DNA from: Bacteroidota bacterium
GTDB taxonomy: Bacteria; Bacteroidota; Bacteroidia; Bacteroidales; Rikenellaceae
Assembly (NCBI GenBank): GCA_023413645.1
Contig: JAEZPN010000062.1
Coordinates: forward strand, 1 to 20,808
Direction: 5' to 3'
Length of the DNA: 20,808 bases
Position numbers and translations under genes: made by a program. Positions 6,519-14,293 of this stretch are shown here, piece after piece. Numbering within the stretch: the stretch's first letter is position 1; the number at the start of each line of letters is the position of its first letter. The notes beneath the pieces were generated by a model that did no database searches, had not been told where the DNA came from, and worked only from the letters and a program-made list of their open reading frames with translations.

Positions 6519-7973
6519 ATGAAACGACTACTAACAACCATTTTCACCCTCGCGCTACTCGGTTGCACACAGACACAGGAGGCTAAGGAGGAGCTTTACA
6601 CTCAGCATGTCTCATTCCCCGAGGGCGCTACGGCTGAGCAGAAGATAGAGATGGCTGCGCGCGTTGTGCCATCCGAGAAGCAGCTCGCATGGCAGGAGTT
6701 GGAACTCACCGCCTTTATCCACTTCGGCATCAACACCTTCACCGATAGCGAGTGGGGAAGTGGCGCGGAGGACCCCGCAATGTTCAACCCCACGGAGCTG
6801 GACTGCGAGCAGTGGGTGCTCACGCTTAAGAGGGGTGGCTTCAAGATGGTAATCCTCACCGCCAAGCACCACGACGGTTTCTGCTTGTGGCCCACTGCAA
6901 CTACCGACCACTCCGTTGTCAACTCTCCATGGAGGGATGGCAAGGGCGATGTTGTGCGCGAGCTTAGCGAGGCATGCCGCAAGCACGACATGAAGTTCGG
7001 TTTCTACCTCTCACCCTGGGACCGCCACGCCCCAACATATGGCGACTCACCCGCCTATAACGCATACTTCATCGCACAGCTTACGGAGCTACTCACCAAC
7101 TACGGCAAGGTTGACGAGGTGTGGTTCGACGGCGCATGTGGCGAGGGTCCCAATGGCAAGCGTCAGGTTTACGACTGGGAGAGCATCCTCGCTACGGTCA
7201 ACACCCTACAGCCCAATGCCGTAACGGCAATTATGGGCGACGACGTTCGCTGGGTAGGTAATGAGGGTGGTCGCGGCAGAGAGACAGAGTGGAGCGCAAC
7301 ACCCTACACTCCCCTATCACACGTCGGAGGTCCCGAGGCAAACGAGGCACTCGGCCTCGGAGAGATGACACCAGATTTGGGTAGCAGAGAGCTTGTTACA
7401 AGAGCTGAGAGCATGTATTGGTACCCCTCTGAGGTCGATGTTTCTATCCGCCCAGGATGGTTCTACCACACCTACGAGGATGACAAGGTGCGCACGCTCA
7501 AAAACCTCGTGGACATATACTACACATCGGTTGGTCGCAACTCTGTATTACTGCTCAACATTCCTCCCGATAGACGAGGCTTGATTCACGAGATTGACGC
7601 CGAGCGCATTGAGGCATTTGGCAACTATATCGCCGAGAACTTTACCGAGAGTAAGATTGCCGATAAGGTGAGCACATGGCGCGCCGAGGCGGGCGAGAGC
7701 CGCGAGTATAATATTAAGGCGGGCGAGAGAGTAAATACGGTGCTCCTGCAGGAGGATATACGCCGTGGTCAGCGCGTTGAGCGCTTCACAATCGAGGCCT
7801 ATGTCGATGGTGCATGGCACACCGTTGCTGAGGGCACAACGATAGGCTATAAGAGGTTGTTGAAGTTTGAGGAGTGCGCAGCGGAGCGTATTCGCGTCAC
7901 GATTAACGAGTGCCGAGCTACGGCCAACATCTCGAATGTAGCAGCCTACTGCGCCAAGGAGATTGCGGAGTAG
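6519..7973 (+). CDS. GH29 alpha-L-fucosidase, lipoprotein
   Basis: This 484-residue protein begins with a lipoprotein signal: MKRLLTTIFTLALLGC, with the acylated Cys at 16. It is therefore membrane-anchored, facing the periplasm or cell surface. The catalytic barrel shows family GH29 motifs: AFIHFGINTF (65-74), AKHHDGF (115-121), GFYLSPWD (161-168) and VWFDGA, whose Asp204 is the expected nucleophile. Glu249 in WVGNEGG lies 45 residues after it, the spacing of nucleophile and acid/base in the GH29-B group (alpha-1,3/1,4-fucosidases), so it is the probable acid/base. A beta-sandwich-like domain follows from about residue 378 to the end. The enzyme probably removes terminal fucose from host or dietary glycans. 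No SusC/SusD genes or transporter are nearby. It converges with yidC across a repeat-rich gap. Confidence 0.92.
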   Translation: MKRLLTTIFTLALLGCTQTQEAKEELYTQHVSFPEGATAEQKIEMAARVVPSEKQLAWQELELTAFIHFGINTFTDSEWGSGAEDPAMFNPTELDCEQWVLTLKRGGFKMVILTAKHHDGFCLWPTATTDHSVVNSPWRDGKGDVVRELSEACRKHDMKFGFYLSPWDRHAPTYGDSPAYNAYFIAQLTELLTNYGKVDEVWFDGACGEGPNGKRQVYDWESILATVNTLQPNAVTAIMGDDVRWVGNEGGRGRETEWSATPYTPLSHVGGPEANEALGLGEMTPDLGSRELVTRAESMYWYPSEVDVSIRPGWFYHTYEDDKVRTLKNLVDIYYTSVGRNSVLLLNIPPDRRGLIHEIDAERIEAFGNYIAENFTESKIADKVSTWRAEAGESREYNIKAGERVNTVLLQEDIRRGQRVERFTIEAYVDGAWHTVAEGTTIGYKRLLKFEECAAERIRVTINECRATANISNVAAYCAKEIAE

Positions 7974-8003
7974 GAGAGCTAAAGTTTAAGGAGGACAATG
8001 ATT

Positions 8004-8110
8004 TTAAGGAATTTAGGGAGTATAGGGAATTTAGAGAGTTTAAGGTATTAGCGACTAACATACCCACTCCTTAAATTCCTTAAACTCCTTAAATTCACTA
8101 AATTCACTAC
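8004..8110. repeat. Inverted arms of degenerate 9-base TTAGGGAAT units (copy 2)
   Basis: The left arm, 8004-8048, is five 9-mers related to TTAAGGAAT/TTAGGGAGT. The right arm, about 8071-8106, has four 9-mers of the opposite sense (TTAAATTCC, TTAAACTCC, TTAAATTCA, CTAAATTCA) and ends near 8110. The spacer is 22 bases. Unit, period and inverted arrangement match the element at 1001-1084. Both loci are followed within about 25 bases by a structured element of the other family or its partial copy. The element fills much of the convergent gap between the fucosidase and yidC genes. Confidence 0.78.
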
Positions 8111-8133
8111 ACCTCCATCATCCAGCCCGATAG

Positions 8134-8260
8134 AGTTTTGTGTCAGAGTGGCGCTAATTTGGCGCCGATAAAGAGAAAGAGCGGATGGGACATACTAAGC
8201 GTATTTCCCATTCGCTCTTTGGATTGAGGTGGCGAAGTAGCGCCACTATCACACAAAACT
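8134..8260 (-). repeat. Structured stop-codon-abutting element E3 (127 bases), after yidC
   Basis: The outer arms AGTTTTGTGT (8134-8143) and ACACAAAACT (8251-8260) are perfect complements and run into the yidC stop codon. The inner arms AGTGGCGCT (8147-8155) and AGCGCCACT (8239-8247) are also perfect. Between them lies the same kind of mismatched step seen in E1 and E2 (TCAGA opposite TATCA). The central hairpin pairs AAAGAGCG (8176-8183) with CGCTCTTT (8213-8220). Inside it, GGATGGGACATAC and GCGTATTTCCCATTCG are identical to E1 while the stem below differs. The ATCTGCGG and CCACATCT blocks of the other copies are missing, so this is a divergent subtype. It may act as the 3' end of the yidC operon transcript. 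Confidence 0.8.
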
Positions 8261-10202
8261 ATCGGCGCTGGCGGCGCTGCTCACGATTAAGCTGCTCCTG
8301 CTGCTGACGCAACGCCTCCTCGTAACGCTCCTGGAACTTAGACTTCTTGCGGGGCTTCGCGGCATTTGCAAGAAGACGCTCACGCACCTTGTCGTCATTT
8401 ACTGAGCGACGGATGATGAACATGATGAGCATTGTGAGAATCTGCGATACGAAGTAGTAGTAGCAGAGACCTGATGCGTAGCTGTTCATGAAGCAGAGCA
8501 TCATGAATGGCATGAAGTAGACCATCATGAACTTCATCATGCCGGCACCGGGCTGGCCTGCGGTTGTTGCAGACTGCTGCTTGTATGTCATGAACGAGTA
8601 GCCGAAGAGCGAGAGCGCCATGAGGAGCGCAAAGAGGCTCATGTGATCACCATAGAAGGGGATGTTAAAGCCAAAATCGAGTACGCTATCGTATGCCGAG
8701 AGGTCGTCTGCCCAGAGGAAGCCCTGGCCACGCAACTCGATACTTGCGGGGAAGAAGCGGAACATAGCCCAGAGGATAGGCATCTGGATAAGCAGTGGCA
8801 AGCAACCACCCATGGGGCTGATGCCAGCCTTGCGGTAGAGCTCCATTGTCGCCTGCTGCTTCTTCATAGCATCGTCAGGGTTAGGATACTTCTTGTTTAT
8901 CTCCTCGAGCTCGGGGCGTACTGCACGCATCTTGGCTGTTGACATGTAGCTCTTATATGTCAAAGGCAAGATAAGGAGCTTAACCATGATTGTGAGGATG
9001 AGGATGATAAGACCGAAGCTCAAGCCATAACTCTTCAACCACTGGAATACGGGGATGGTGAGGAAGCGGTTAACCCAACCGATAATCCAACCACCCATGG
9101 GGATAACCTCCTCGAGGTGTGTCTCCTTGCCCGCGAACTTCACATCCTTCATGATTGTGAAGTCGTTAGGACCATAGTAGAACGCAAATTTGTAGCTCTC
9201 CTCGTCGGCGTCGAAAGGAACTGTAATATCAGTCTTGAATGACTTTACATAGTCTTTGCCCTCATGCTTCGATGTACCAAAGCGCACGGTACCGTTGATA
9301 GGCTCCTTGGCGATAAATGCAGATGTGAAGTACTGCTGCTTAAGAGCAATCCAGTCGAGGTTGGTGAGCTTCTCCTTGCCACCGTCAGCATCAATCTCAT
9401 CTACATCGCCATCCTTATGCTCGCAGTACGCAATGGTTGTTGCAGCGCTCTCAGTAGCAAAGTTACGCTCGTTCTTTACGCTCTTATTGCTCCAGTTGAT
9501 AGCAATCTTCTCCTGGTTTGTGAGCCACTTATCGAGGCCCTGCTGGTTGAGCGTGAAGTCAACGAGGTAGTCGCGACTGGGGTTGCCTGTGTTGTGGATG
9601 GTATAGACATACTCAACGTATGACTCAGGGTCGAGCTGCAACTTCATAGCTACACGACAACCCTTGCCATTCTCGAGAGAGTCCACCTGAGGAGTGAAGT
9701 AGTAGTCACCACTATTTACACTCTCAGTGCTACCCTCGTGCTTAAGCTTCATACCGAAGGCAGCTGTACCAGGTACCATCATCTTAACGCGCTCGGTGCG
9801 CTCGCCCTCAGCATATTTGAAGTGCTCCTTAAGCTCCACATCCGAGATCAAACCACCCTTGTTGTCGAATGTAACGGCGATATAGTCGTTCTCGTAGGTG
9901 TAGGGCGCAGACTCACCCTCCAATGCTGCGAGGAGAGTCTCACCATGCAAGTTCAATCGGCCAAGTTCAGCGTTTGCCGCAATGGTAGAGTCACGCTTAA
10001 ACTTATCCTCAGCACTCATTGCCTCCTCAGCCAATCGTGCAGCCTCCTCCTCGGCAACCTTAGCTGCCTCCTCCTTGGCCTGTGTCTGCTCATACTTCTT
10101 CTGCTGCTCAGCCTGCTTCTCGCTCACATTGACCTGATAGATGCCATAGCCAATAAAGAGGACTACCATCAGGGCAATTCCAATAATCGTATTCTTATTC
10201 AT
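8259..10202 (-). CDS. yidC: Membrane protein insertase YidC
   Basis: This 647-residue inner-membrane insertase has the Gram-negative architecture. An N-terminal membrane anchor (about residues 5-23) is followed by a charged Gln/Glu/Ala-rich linker (28-65) and a large periplasmic domain (about 75-360). The conserved insertase core with its membrane segments then runs from about 370 to 610, including SPMGGCLPLLIQMPILWAMF. A strongly basic tail ends the protein (about 610-647, rich in Lys, Arg and Gln) and may touch the ribosome. Lys408 in TIMVKLLILPLT aligns with the position of the groove arginine in the E. coli protein (TFIVRGIMYPLT), so the groove charge is kept by lysine. The gene lies 82 bases after pyrG and is probably co-transcribed with it. 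A short CCCC/GGGG hairpin (10210-10220) sits just before the ATG. Confidence 0.97.
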   Translation of the reverse strand: MNKNTIIGIALMVVLFIGYGIYQVNVSEKQAEQQKKYEQTQAKEEAAKVAEEEAARLAEEAMSAEDKFKRDSTIAANAELGRLNLHGETLLAALEGESAPYTYENDYIAVTFDNKGGLISDVELKEHFKYAEGERTERVKMMVPGTAAFGMKLKHEGSTESVNSGDYYFTPQVDSLENGKGCRVAMKLQLDPESYVEYVYTIHNTGNPSRDYLVDFTLNQQGLDKWLTNQEKIAINWSNKSVKNERNFATESAATTIAYCEHKDGDVDEIDADGGKEKLTNLDWIALKQQYFTSAFIAKEPINGTVRFGTSKHEGKDYVKSFKTDITVPFDADEESYKFAFYYGPNDFTIMKDVKFAGKETHLEEVIPMGGWIIGWVNRFLTIPVFQWLKSYGLSFGLIILILTIMVKLLILPLTYKSYMSTAKMRAVRPELEEINKKYPNPDDAMKKQQATMELYRKAGISPMGGCLPLLIQMPILWAMFRFFPASIELRGQGFLWADDLSAYDSVLDFGFNIPFYGDHMSLFALLMALSLFGYSFMTYKQQSATTAGQPGAGMMKFMMVYFMPFMMLCFMNSYASGLCYYYFVSQILTMLIMFIIRRSVNDDKVRERLLANAAKPRKKSKFQERYEEALRQQQEQLNREQRRQRR

Positions 10203-10284
10203 CTCAAATCCCCGTAGGGGTGCAATTTAGTTTTTTCGTCTTTTATTAACGATATACATTATAATATATTATCTCAACACGCTA

Positions 10285-11904
10285 TTACTGCTCGTCACGA
10301 TACTTGAGGGCCTCCTCAACGAAGCGCACGAACAATGGGTGAGGATTAGCCGCTGTAGAGTGATACTCGGGGTGATACTGAGCACCCACGAACCAGCGAT
10401 GTGTGGGAATCTCAACAACCTCAACCAAGCCTGTATCGGGATTGAGACCCGTAGCCTTCATACCTGCAGACTCGAAGTCTGCCAAGAAGTGGCTATTGAA
10501 CTCGTAGCGGTGACGGTGACGCTCAACGATGTTCTCTGCGCCATAAGCCTCGCGTACGCGTGAGCCCTCTGCCAAGTGGCAAGGATAGCCACCAAGACGC
10601 ATAGTACCACCCTTTGCAGTAACCTTCTTCTGCTCCTCCATCAAGTCGATAACGGCGTGCTTTGTCTGCTCCATCTCGCTTGAGTTAGCATCGCTCCAGC
10701 CGAGGACATTGCGTGCGAACTCGATAACGGCGCACTGCATACCGAGGCAGATACCGAAGAATGGAACGTTGTTCTCACGTGCATAGCGCACTGCAACCAA
10801 CTTACCCTCGATACCACGATTACCGAAGCCGGGAGCTACCATGATTGCCGACATCTTGCCGAGGTTCTCCTTAACGTTGTCGATGGTGAGGCGCTCAGAA
10901 TTTACGTAGTGCAACTTAACCTTTACGCCATGTACCGCACCAGCGTGGATGAACGACTCGCTGATAGACTTATATGCGTCGGGCAACTCGGTGTACTTAC
11001 CCACCAAAGCGATATCTACAACGCTCTTAGGATTCTTGATGCGCTCAACGAATGCCTCCCACTCTGTGAGGTCGGGCTCCTGGTCAGCCTGCAAGCCGAG
11101 CTTCTCGAGCAATACGCCATCGAGGTTCTGCTTACGCATGCGCAAGGGCACCTCGTAGATTGTAGGAACGTCGATAGACTGCACAACAGCCTCGGGAGCT
11201 ACGTTACAGAAGAGAGCTACCTTACGACGCAAATCCTGACTGAGGTCGTGCTCCGAACGGAGTACGAGAACGTCGGGCTGCAAACCGTATGAGAGAAGCT
11301 CCTTAACAGAGTGCTGTGTGGGCTTTGTCTTAAGCTCACCCGATGCTGCCATGTAGGGGATGAGTGTGAGGTGTACCAAAACGGTGTTCTGATAGCCGAG
11401 CTGGTAGCGCAACTGACGCACTGACTCGATAAATGGCAAAGACTCGATGTCGCCTACAGTACCACCAATCTCGGTGATGATAACATCATACTTCTTTGTA
11501 GCACCCAACAACTGCACACGACGCTTAATCTCGTCAGTGATGTGAGGGATAACCTGCACGGTCTTACCCAAGAACTCACCGCTACGCTCCTTCTCGATTA
11601 CACACTGATAGATCTTACCTGTGGTAACGTTGTTGTTCTTAGTTGTCTGGATAGATGTAAAACGCTCGTAGTGGCCCAAGTCGAGATCTGTCTCTGTGCC
11701 ATCCTCTGTTACATAACACTCGCCATGCTCATAGGGGTTGAGCGTACCGGGGTCAACGTTGATATAGGGGTCGAGCTTCTGGATGGTTACTGAGTAACCT
11801 CTCGCCTGCAAGAGGCGTGCGATAGATGCCGAGATAATACCCTTACCAAGTGACGATGCAACACCACCGGTAACGAAAATGTACTTTGGTTTAGATAGTT
11901 TCAT
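10285..11904 (-). CDS. pyrG: CTP synthase (glutamine-hydrolysing)
   Basis: This 539-residue cytosolic enzyme converts UTP to CTP with ATP and glutamine. The synthase domain opens with KYIFVTGGVASSLGKG (P-loop about 13-22) and contains KLDPYINVDPGTLNPYEHGE, which builds the nucleotide and magnesium sites. The C-terminal class I glutamine amidotransferase domain has the catalytic Cys386 in FFGICLGMQ and the His511/Glu513 pair in QYHPEY. Length and motif order are standard, and nothing is missing. It sits between a DUF349 protein gene (89 bases upstream) and yidC (82 bases downstream) on one strand. A GC-rich hairpin lies in its leader. It is the committed step for cytidine nucleotides and is normally essential. 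Confidence 0.98.
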   Translation of the reverse strand: MKLSKPKYIFVTGGVASSLGKGIISASIARLLQARGYSVTIQKLDPYINVDPGTLNPYEHGECYVTEDGTETDLDLGHYERFTSIQTTKNNNVTTGKIYQCVIEKERSGEFLGKTVQVIPHITDEIKRRVQLLGATKKYDVIITEIGGTVGDIESLPFIESVRQLRYQLGYQNTVLVHLTLIPYMAASGELKTKPTQHSVKELLSYGLQPDVLVLRSEHDLSQDLRRKVALFCNVAPEAVVQSIDVPTIYEVPLRMRKQNLDGVLLEKLGLQADQEPDLTEWEAFVERIKNPKSVVDIALVGKYTELPDAYKSISESFIHAGAVHGVKVKLHYVNSERLTIDNVKENLGKMSAIMVAPGFGNRGIEGKLVAVRYARENNVPFFGICLGMQCAVIEFARNVLGWSDANSSEMEQTKHAVIDLMEEQKKVTAKGGTMRLGGYPCHLAEGSRVREAYGAENIVERHRHRYEFNSHFLADFESAGMKATGLNPDTGLVEVVEIPTHRWFVGAQYHPEYHSTAANPHPLFVRFVEEALKYRDEQ

Positions 11905-11922
11905 AACCTTGAATTTTTATGA

Positions 11923-11956
11923 GCACACCGCCCGCAAGTCGCCCAACGGGCTGTGC
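11923..11956 (-). promoter_or_regulatory. Hairpin in the pyrG leader
   Basis: Read on the minus strand, GCACA-GCCCG pairs with CGGGC-GG-TGTGC around a 12-base loop, a 10-base stem with a two-base bulge that ends 18 bases before the pyrG ATG. GCCC (11948-11951) can instead pair with GGGC (11941-11944) in the loop, which would break the long stem. The following bases, TCATAAAAATT, are not a U tract. It could be a processing site, an attenuator or simply an intercistronic structure; the sequence does not decide. Confidence 0.45.
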
Positions 11957-11993
11957 ACCCTATATTCTCATTAAATTACAATTATTTTCTTTG

Positions 11994-13919
11994 TTATTTT
12001 GTCTCCTGCTCGTCGATGAGACGCACCTTCTCGATGAGTTCTGCCATGTCGCGCTTCGAACGTGCAATCTTCTCGCGCACATCGGCAATCAACGCCTCGG
12101 CATTCTTCGACTTAGAGAAGAAGCCAATGTTATTCTCCAACAAGGCGATGTCCTGCTCCATCTGCTTAATCTTGTTGTAGAGGCGCTCACGCTCCGAGCG
12201 AAGCTGGTTGCCACCCTTCATGTTTGACACGCGCTCCTTGAAGCGGTTCATAGAGCGGTCACGCTCCGATGAGCGAAGCGTAGCGAACATGCCATCCACA
12301 ACAGCCTTGTACTCCTTCTGCAAAGCATCCTTGAGCTTGATGGGCACAAAGCCAATCTGGCTCCAGCGGCGCTGGAACTCCTTGACCATATCAAAGCCAC
12401 CCGCCTTAATATCCGCAGCCTTCATCTCCTCGATGAGCGCACGCTTAAGTTTAAGGTTCTCCTCGTGCTCCGAGTCTACAGATGAGAAGTGTGCCGACTT
12501 ACGCTCAAAGAACTTGTCGCACGCAGCACGGAAACGCTTCCAGATAGCATCCGAGTGGCGACGTGCCACGGGACCCACCTGCTTCCAGCGTGCCTGAAGT
12601 GCGATAAGCTCATCTGTTGCATGCTTCCAATCCTCCGATTCGGCCAATGCCTCAGCCTCGGCGCAGAGCTCCTGCTTCAATGCGAGGTTGTGCTCCATCT
12701 CGTTCTTAACACCAGCGTAGAAGTTACGCTTAAGCTCGAAGAACTTATCGCATGCCGTACGGAAGCGCTCATAGATGCGGTTGTTATCCTTCTTGGGTGC
12801 AAAGCCTATAGTCTTCCACACCTTCTGAATCTCGAGCAACTCCTCCGACGCCTTGTTCCAATCCTTGCGTGTGAGAGTCTCACGTGTGAGCAACGCCTCG
12901 GTCTTCTCGCACAACTCCTGCTTCAATGCGAGGTTCTTCATCTGCTCCGACTTCAAGCTCTCAAAGTGCTCCTGGTGGCGCTTATTGATGCGACTTGAAG
13001 CCTCCTTGAAGCGCTCCCACAACGACTCCTTGAACTCGATAGCCACAGGACCTGTTTCACGCCACTCGTCGTGCAACTTCTGCAACTTGCGGAAGGCCTC
13101 GACAATCTGCGACTCGAGTGCCAACTCCTCAGCCTGCTCACAAAGGGCGAGCTTAGCCTCGTAGTTCTTCTTGAGGTCGAGGTCGCGCAACTCACGGTTA
13201 ATCTTGATATAGTTGTAGAAGTTCTCAACATAGAGGTTGTAGGTCTCCCACACATCCTTAACGTTCTGCTGGGGAACGAGACCCGCCTCCTTCCAACGCT
13301 GCTGCAACTCTCTAAAGCGCGCAAACGTTGTGTTGATGTTCTCCTCAGAGTTAATCAACTCCTTCAACTCGTCGATGATGGCGAGCTTGATTTTGAGGTT
13401 CTCCTCCTTGTTTGCCTCGAGCATAGCGATATGCTTGTCGCGCTCATTGCGGTAAACAGCGAAGAGCTCCTTGAAGCGTACCTCATCCTCATCTACCGAG
13501 GGAGCGAAGGCTGCCTCATCACCACCCGCCTCAACAAAGGCGCGCTTCTCAGCCTCGACCTTTGCACGGTGCTGCTTGTATAGTGCTATCTTAATGGCCT
13601 CAACAACCGGACGCAATGTCTGCACCGGCTCCGACTCAATCTTGGCAGCGAACAACGCAACAAGCTCCTTCTCGCTCAATCCCGAGATGTCGTCACCCGC
13701 GGCGGGAGCCTCCTCCTCTTCGATTGTAGCCTCACCCATATCGAGGCCCGCCTCATCGGCAGCGAGCGCCGCCTCCTCATCAGCAAAGGTCTCGCTCATG
13801 CTCACCTCAGCATCGGGTGCAATAGTTGTTGTCTGAACATCGGTAGTCGTCTGCGCATCTTCGGCAATAGTGCCGACAGGCCCCTCAGGAGCCGTAAGGT
13901 TGATTTTCTCGGTAGCCAT
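11994..13919 (-). CDS. DUF349 repeat protein
   Basis: This 641-residue, highly charged, helix-rich protein has no signal peptide. An acidic low-complexity N-terminus (about 1-80) is followed by five DUF349 repeats. Each is marked by a Trp-Lys/Arg-x-x-Gly-x-x-Pro-like motif: RWKEAGLVP (about 208), EWRETGPVA (285), VWKTIGFAP (367), RWKQVGPVA (444) and RWSQIGFVP (518), spaced 74-82 residues apart. A long coiled coil closes the protein (about 565-635). The biochemical function of DUF349 is not established to my knowledge, and I do not assign one. It is first in the probable DUF349-pyrG-yidC transcript and diverges from ackA. A TATCTTTG box on its strand lies 55 bases upstream of the ATG. Confidence 0.9.
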   Translation of the reverse strand: MATEKINLTAPEGPVGTIAEDAQTTTDVQTTTIAPDAEVSMSETFADEEAALAADEAGLDMGEATIEEEEAPAAGDDISGLSEKELVALFAAKIESEPVQTLRPVVEAIKIALYKQHRAKVEAEKRAFVEAGGDEAAFAPSVDEDEVRFKELFAVYRNERDKHIAMLEANKEENLKIKLAIIDELKELINSEENINTTFARFRELQQRWKEAGLVPQQNVKDVWETYNLYVENFYNYIKINRELRDLDLKKNYEAKLALCEQAEELALESQIVEAFRKLQKLHDEWRETGPVAIEFKESLWERFKEASSRINKRHQEHFESLKSEQMKNLALKQELCEKTEALLTRETLTRKDWNKASEELLEIQKVWKTIGFAPKKDNNRIYERFRTACDKFFELKRNFYAGVKNEMEHNLALKQELCAEAEALAESEDWKHATDELIALQARWKQVGPVARRHSDAIWKRFRAACDKFFERKSAHFSSVDSEHEENLKLKRALIEEMKAADIKAGGFDMVKEFQRRWSQIGFVPIKLKDALQKEYKAVVDGMFATLRSSERDRSMNRFKERVSNMKGGNQLRSERERLYNKIKQMEQDIALLENNIGFFSKSKNAEALIADVREKIARSKRDMAELIEKVRLIDEQETK

Positions 13920-13973
13920 CGTAGTCTTAGTGTTTTAATGATTTGAATGCACGCGGCGCGCACATTATTCGTG

Positions 13974-13981
13974 CAAAGATA
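13974..13981 (-). promoter_or_regulatory. Candidate -7 promoter box for the DUF349-pyrG-yidC operon
   Basis: On the minus strand this reads TATCTTTG, a full match to TAnnTTTG, with a predicted start about 48 bases before the DUF349 ATG. A TTG at the ideal -33 distance is not present (TTT is seen), so the call rests on the -7 box alone. Confidence 0.5.
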
Positions 13982-14185
13982 ACAAATCTTTTTCAAAGAA
14001 AAAAGCATATTTCGCGATTTATTCACTATTGCACCCCAGTCGCCACAACCTCGATTAGCAATATAGAACACATATTAAACTATTCCTCGCATAGCAATAA
14101 GACCAATAACCAAATCTCTAAAACCATAAAAAATGAGGCGATTTTGGGGTCGAAAAATTAGCGTAAAAAAAATCTACTATATTTA

Positions 14186-14216
14186 TTGGAAAGTCGTCGC
14201 AATTTTTGTATCTTTG
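14186..14216 (+). promoter_or_regulatory. Bacteroidota-type promoter for ackA
   Basis: TTG at 14186-14188 and TATCTTTG at 14209-14216 are separated by 20 bases, matching the Bacteroides -33/-7 consensus in both boxes and in spacing. Transcription should begin near 14222, giving an untranslated leader of about 70 bases before the ackA ATG. The codon use of the downstream genes suggests high expression. Confidence 0.75.
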
Positions 14217-14293
14217 TTGAGATTTTCGAGGCACCCCTCTTTTGGTGCTACACACAATTGCATACATTAACAACAAAATAACATATCAAAGCT

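Larger units (their letters stand above)
13920..14293. other. Divergent intergenic region between the DUF349 gene and ackA
   Basis: This 374-base gap separates two divergent start codons and holds a candidate promoter for each side. The middle (about 14000-14160) is AT-rich. I see no convincing gene, tRNA or large repeat there; the 72-codon frame at 13943-14161 has no recognisable protein character. The ackA leader (about 14223-14293) contains a small GCACC/GGTGC hairpin near 14230-14250. Confidence 0.6.

Noticed and set aside
13943..14161. 72-codon reading frame between the DUF349 gene and ackA
   Set aside because: It is in AT-rich promoter-bearing DNA, has no recognisable domain and overlaps the candidate DUF349 promoter.
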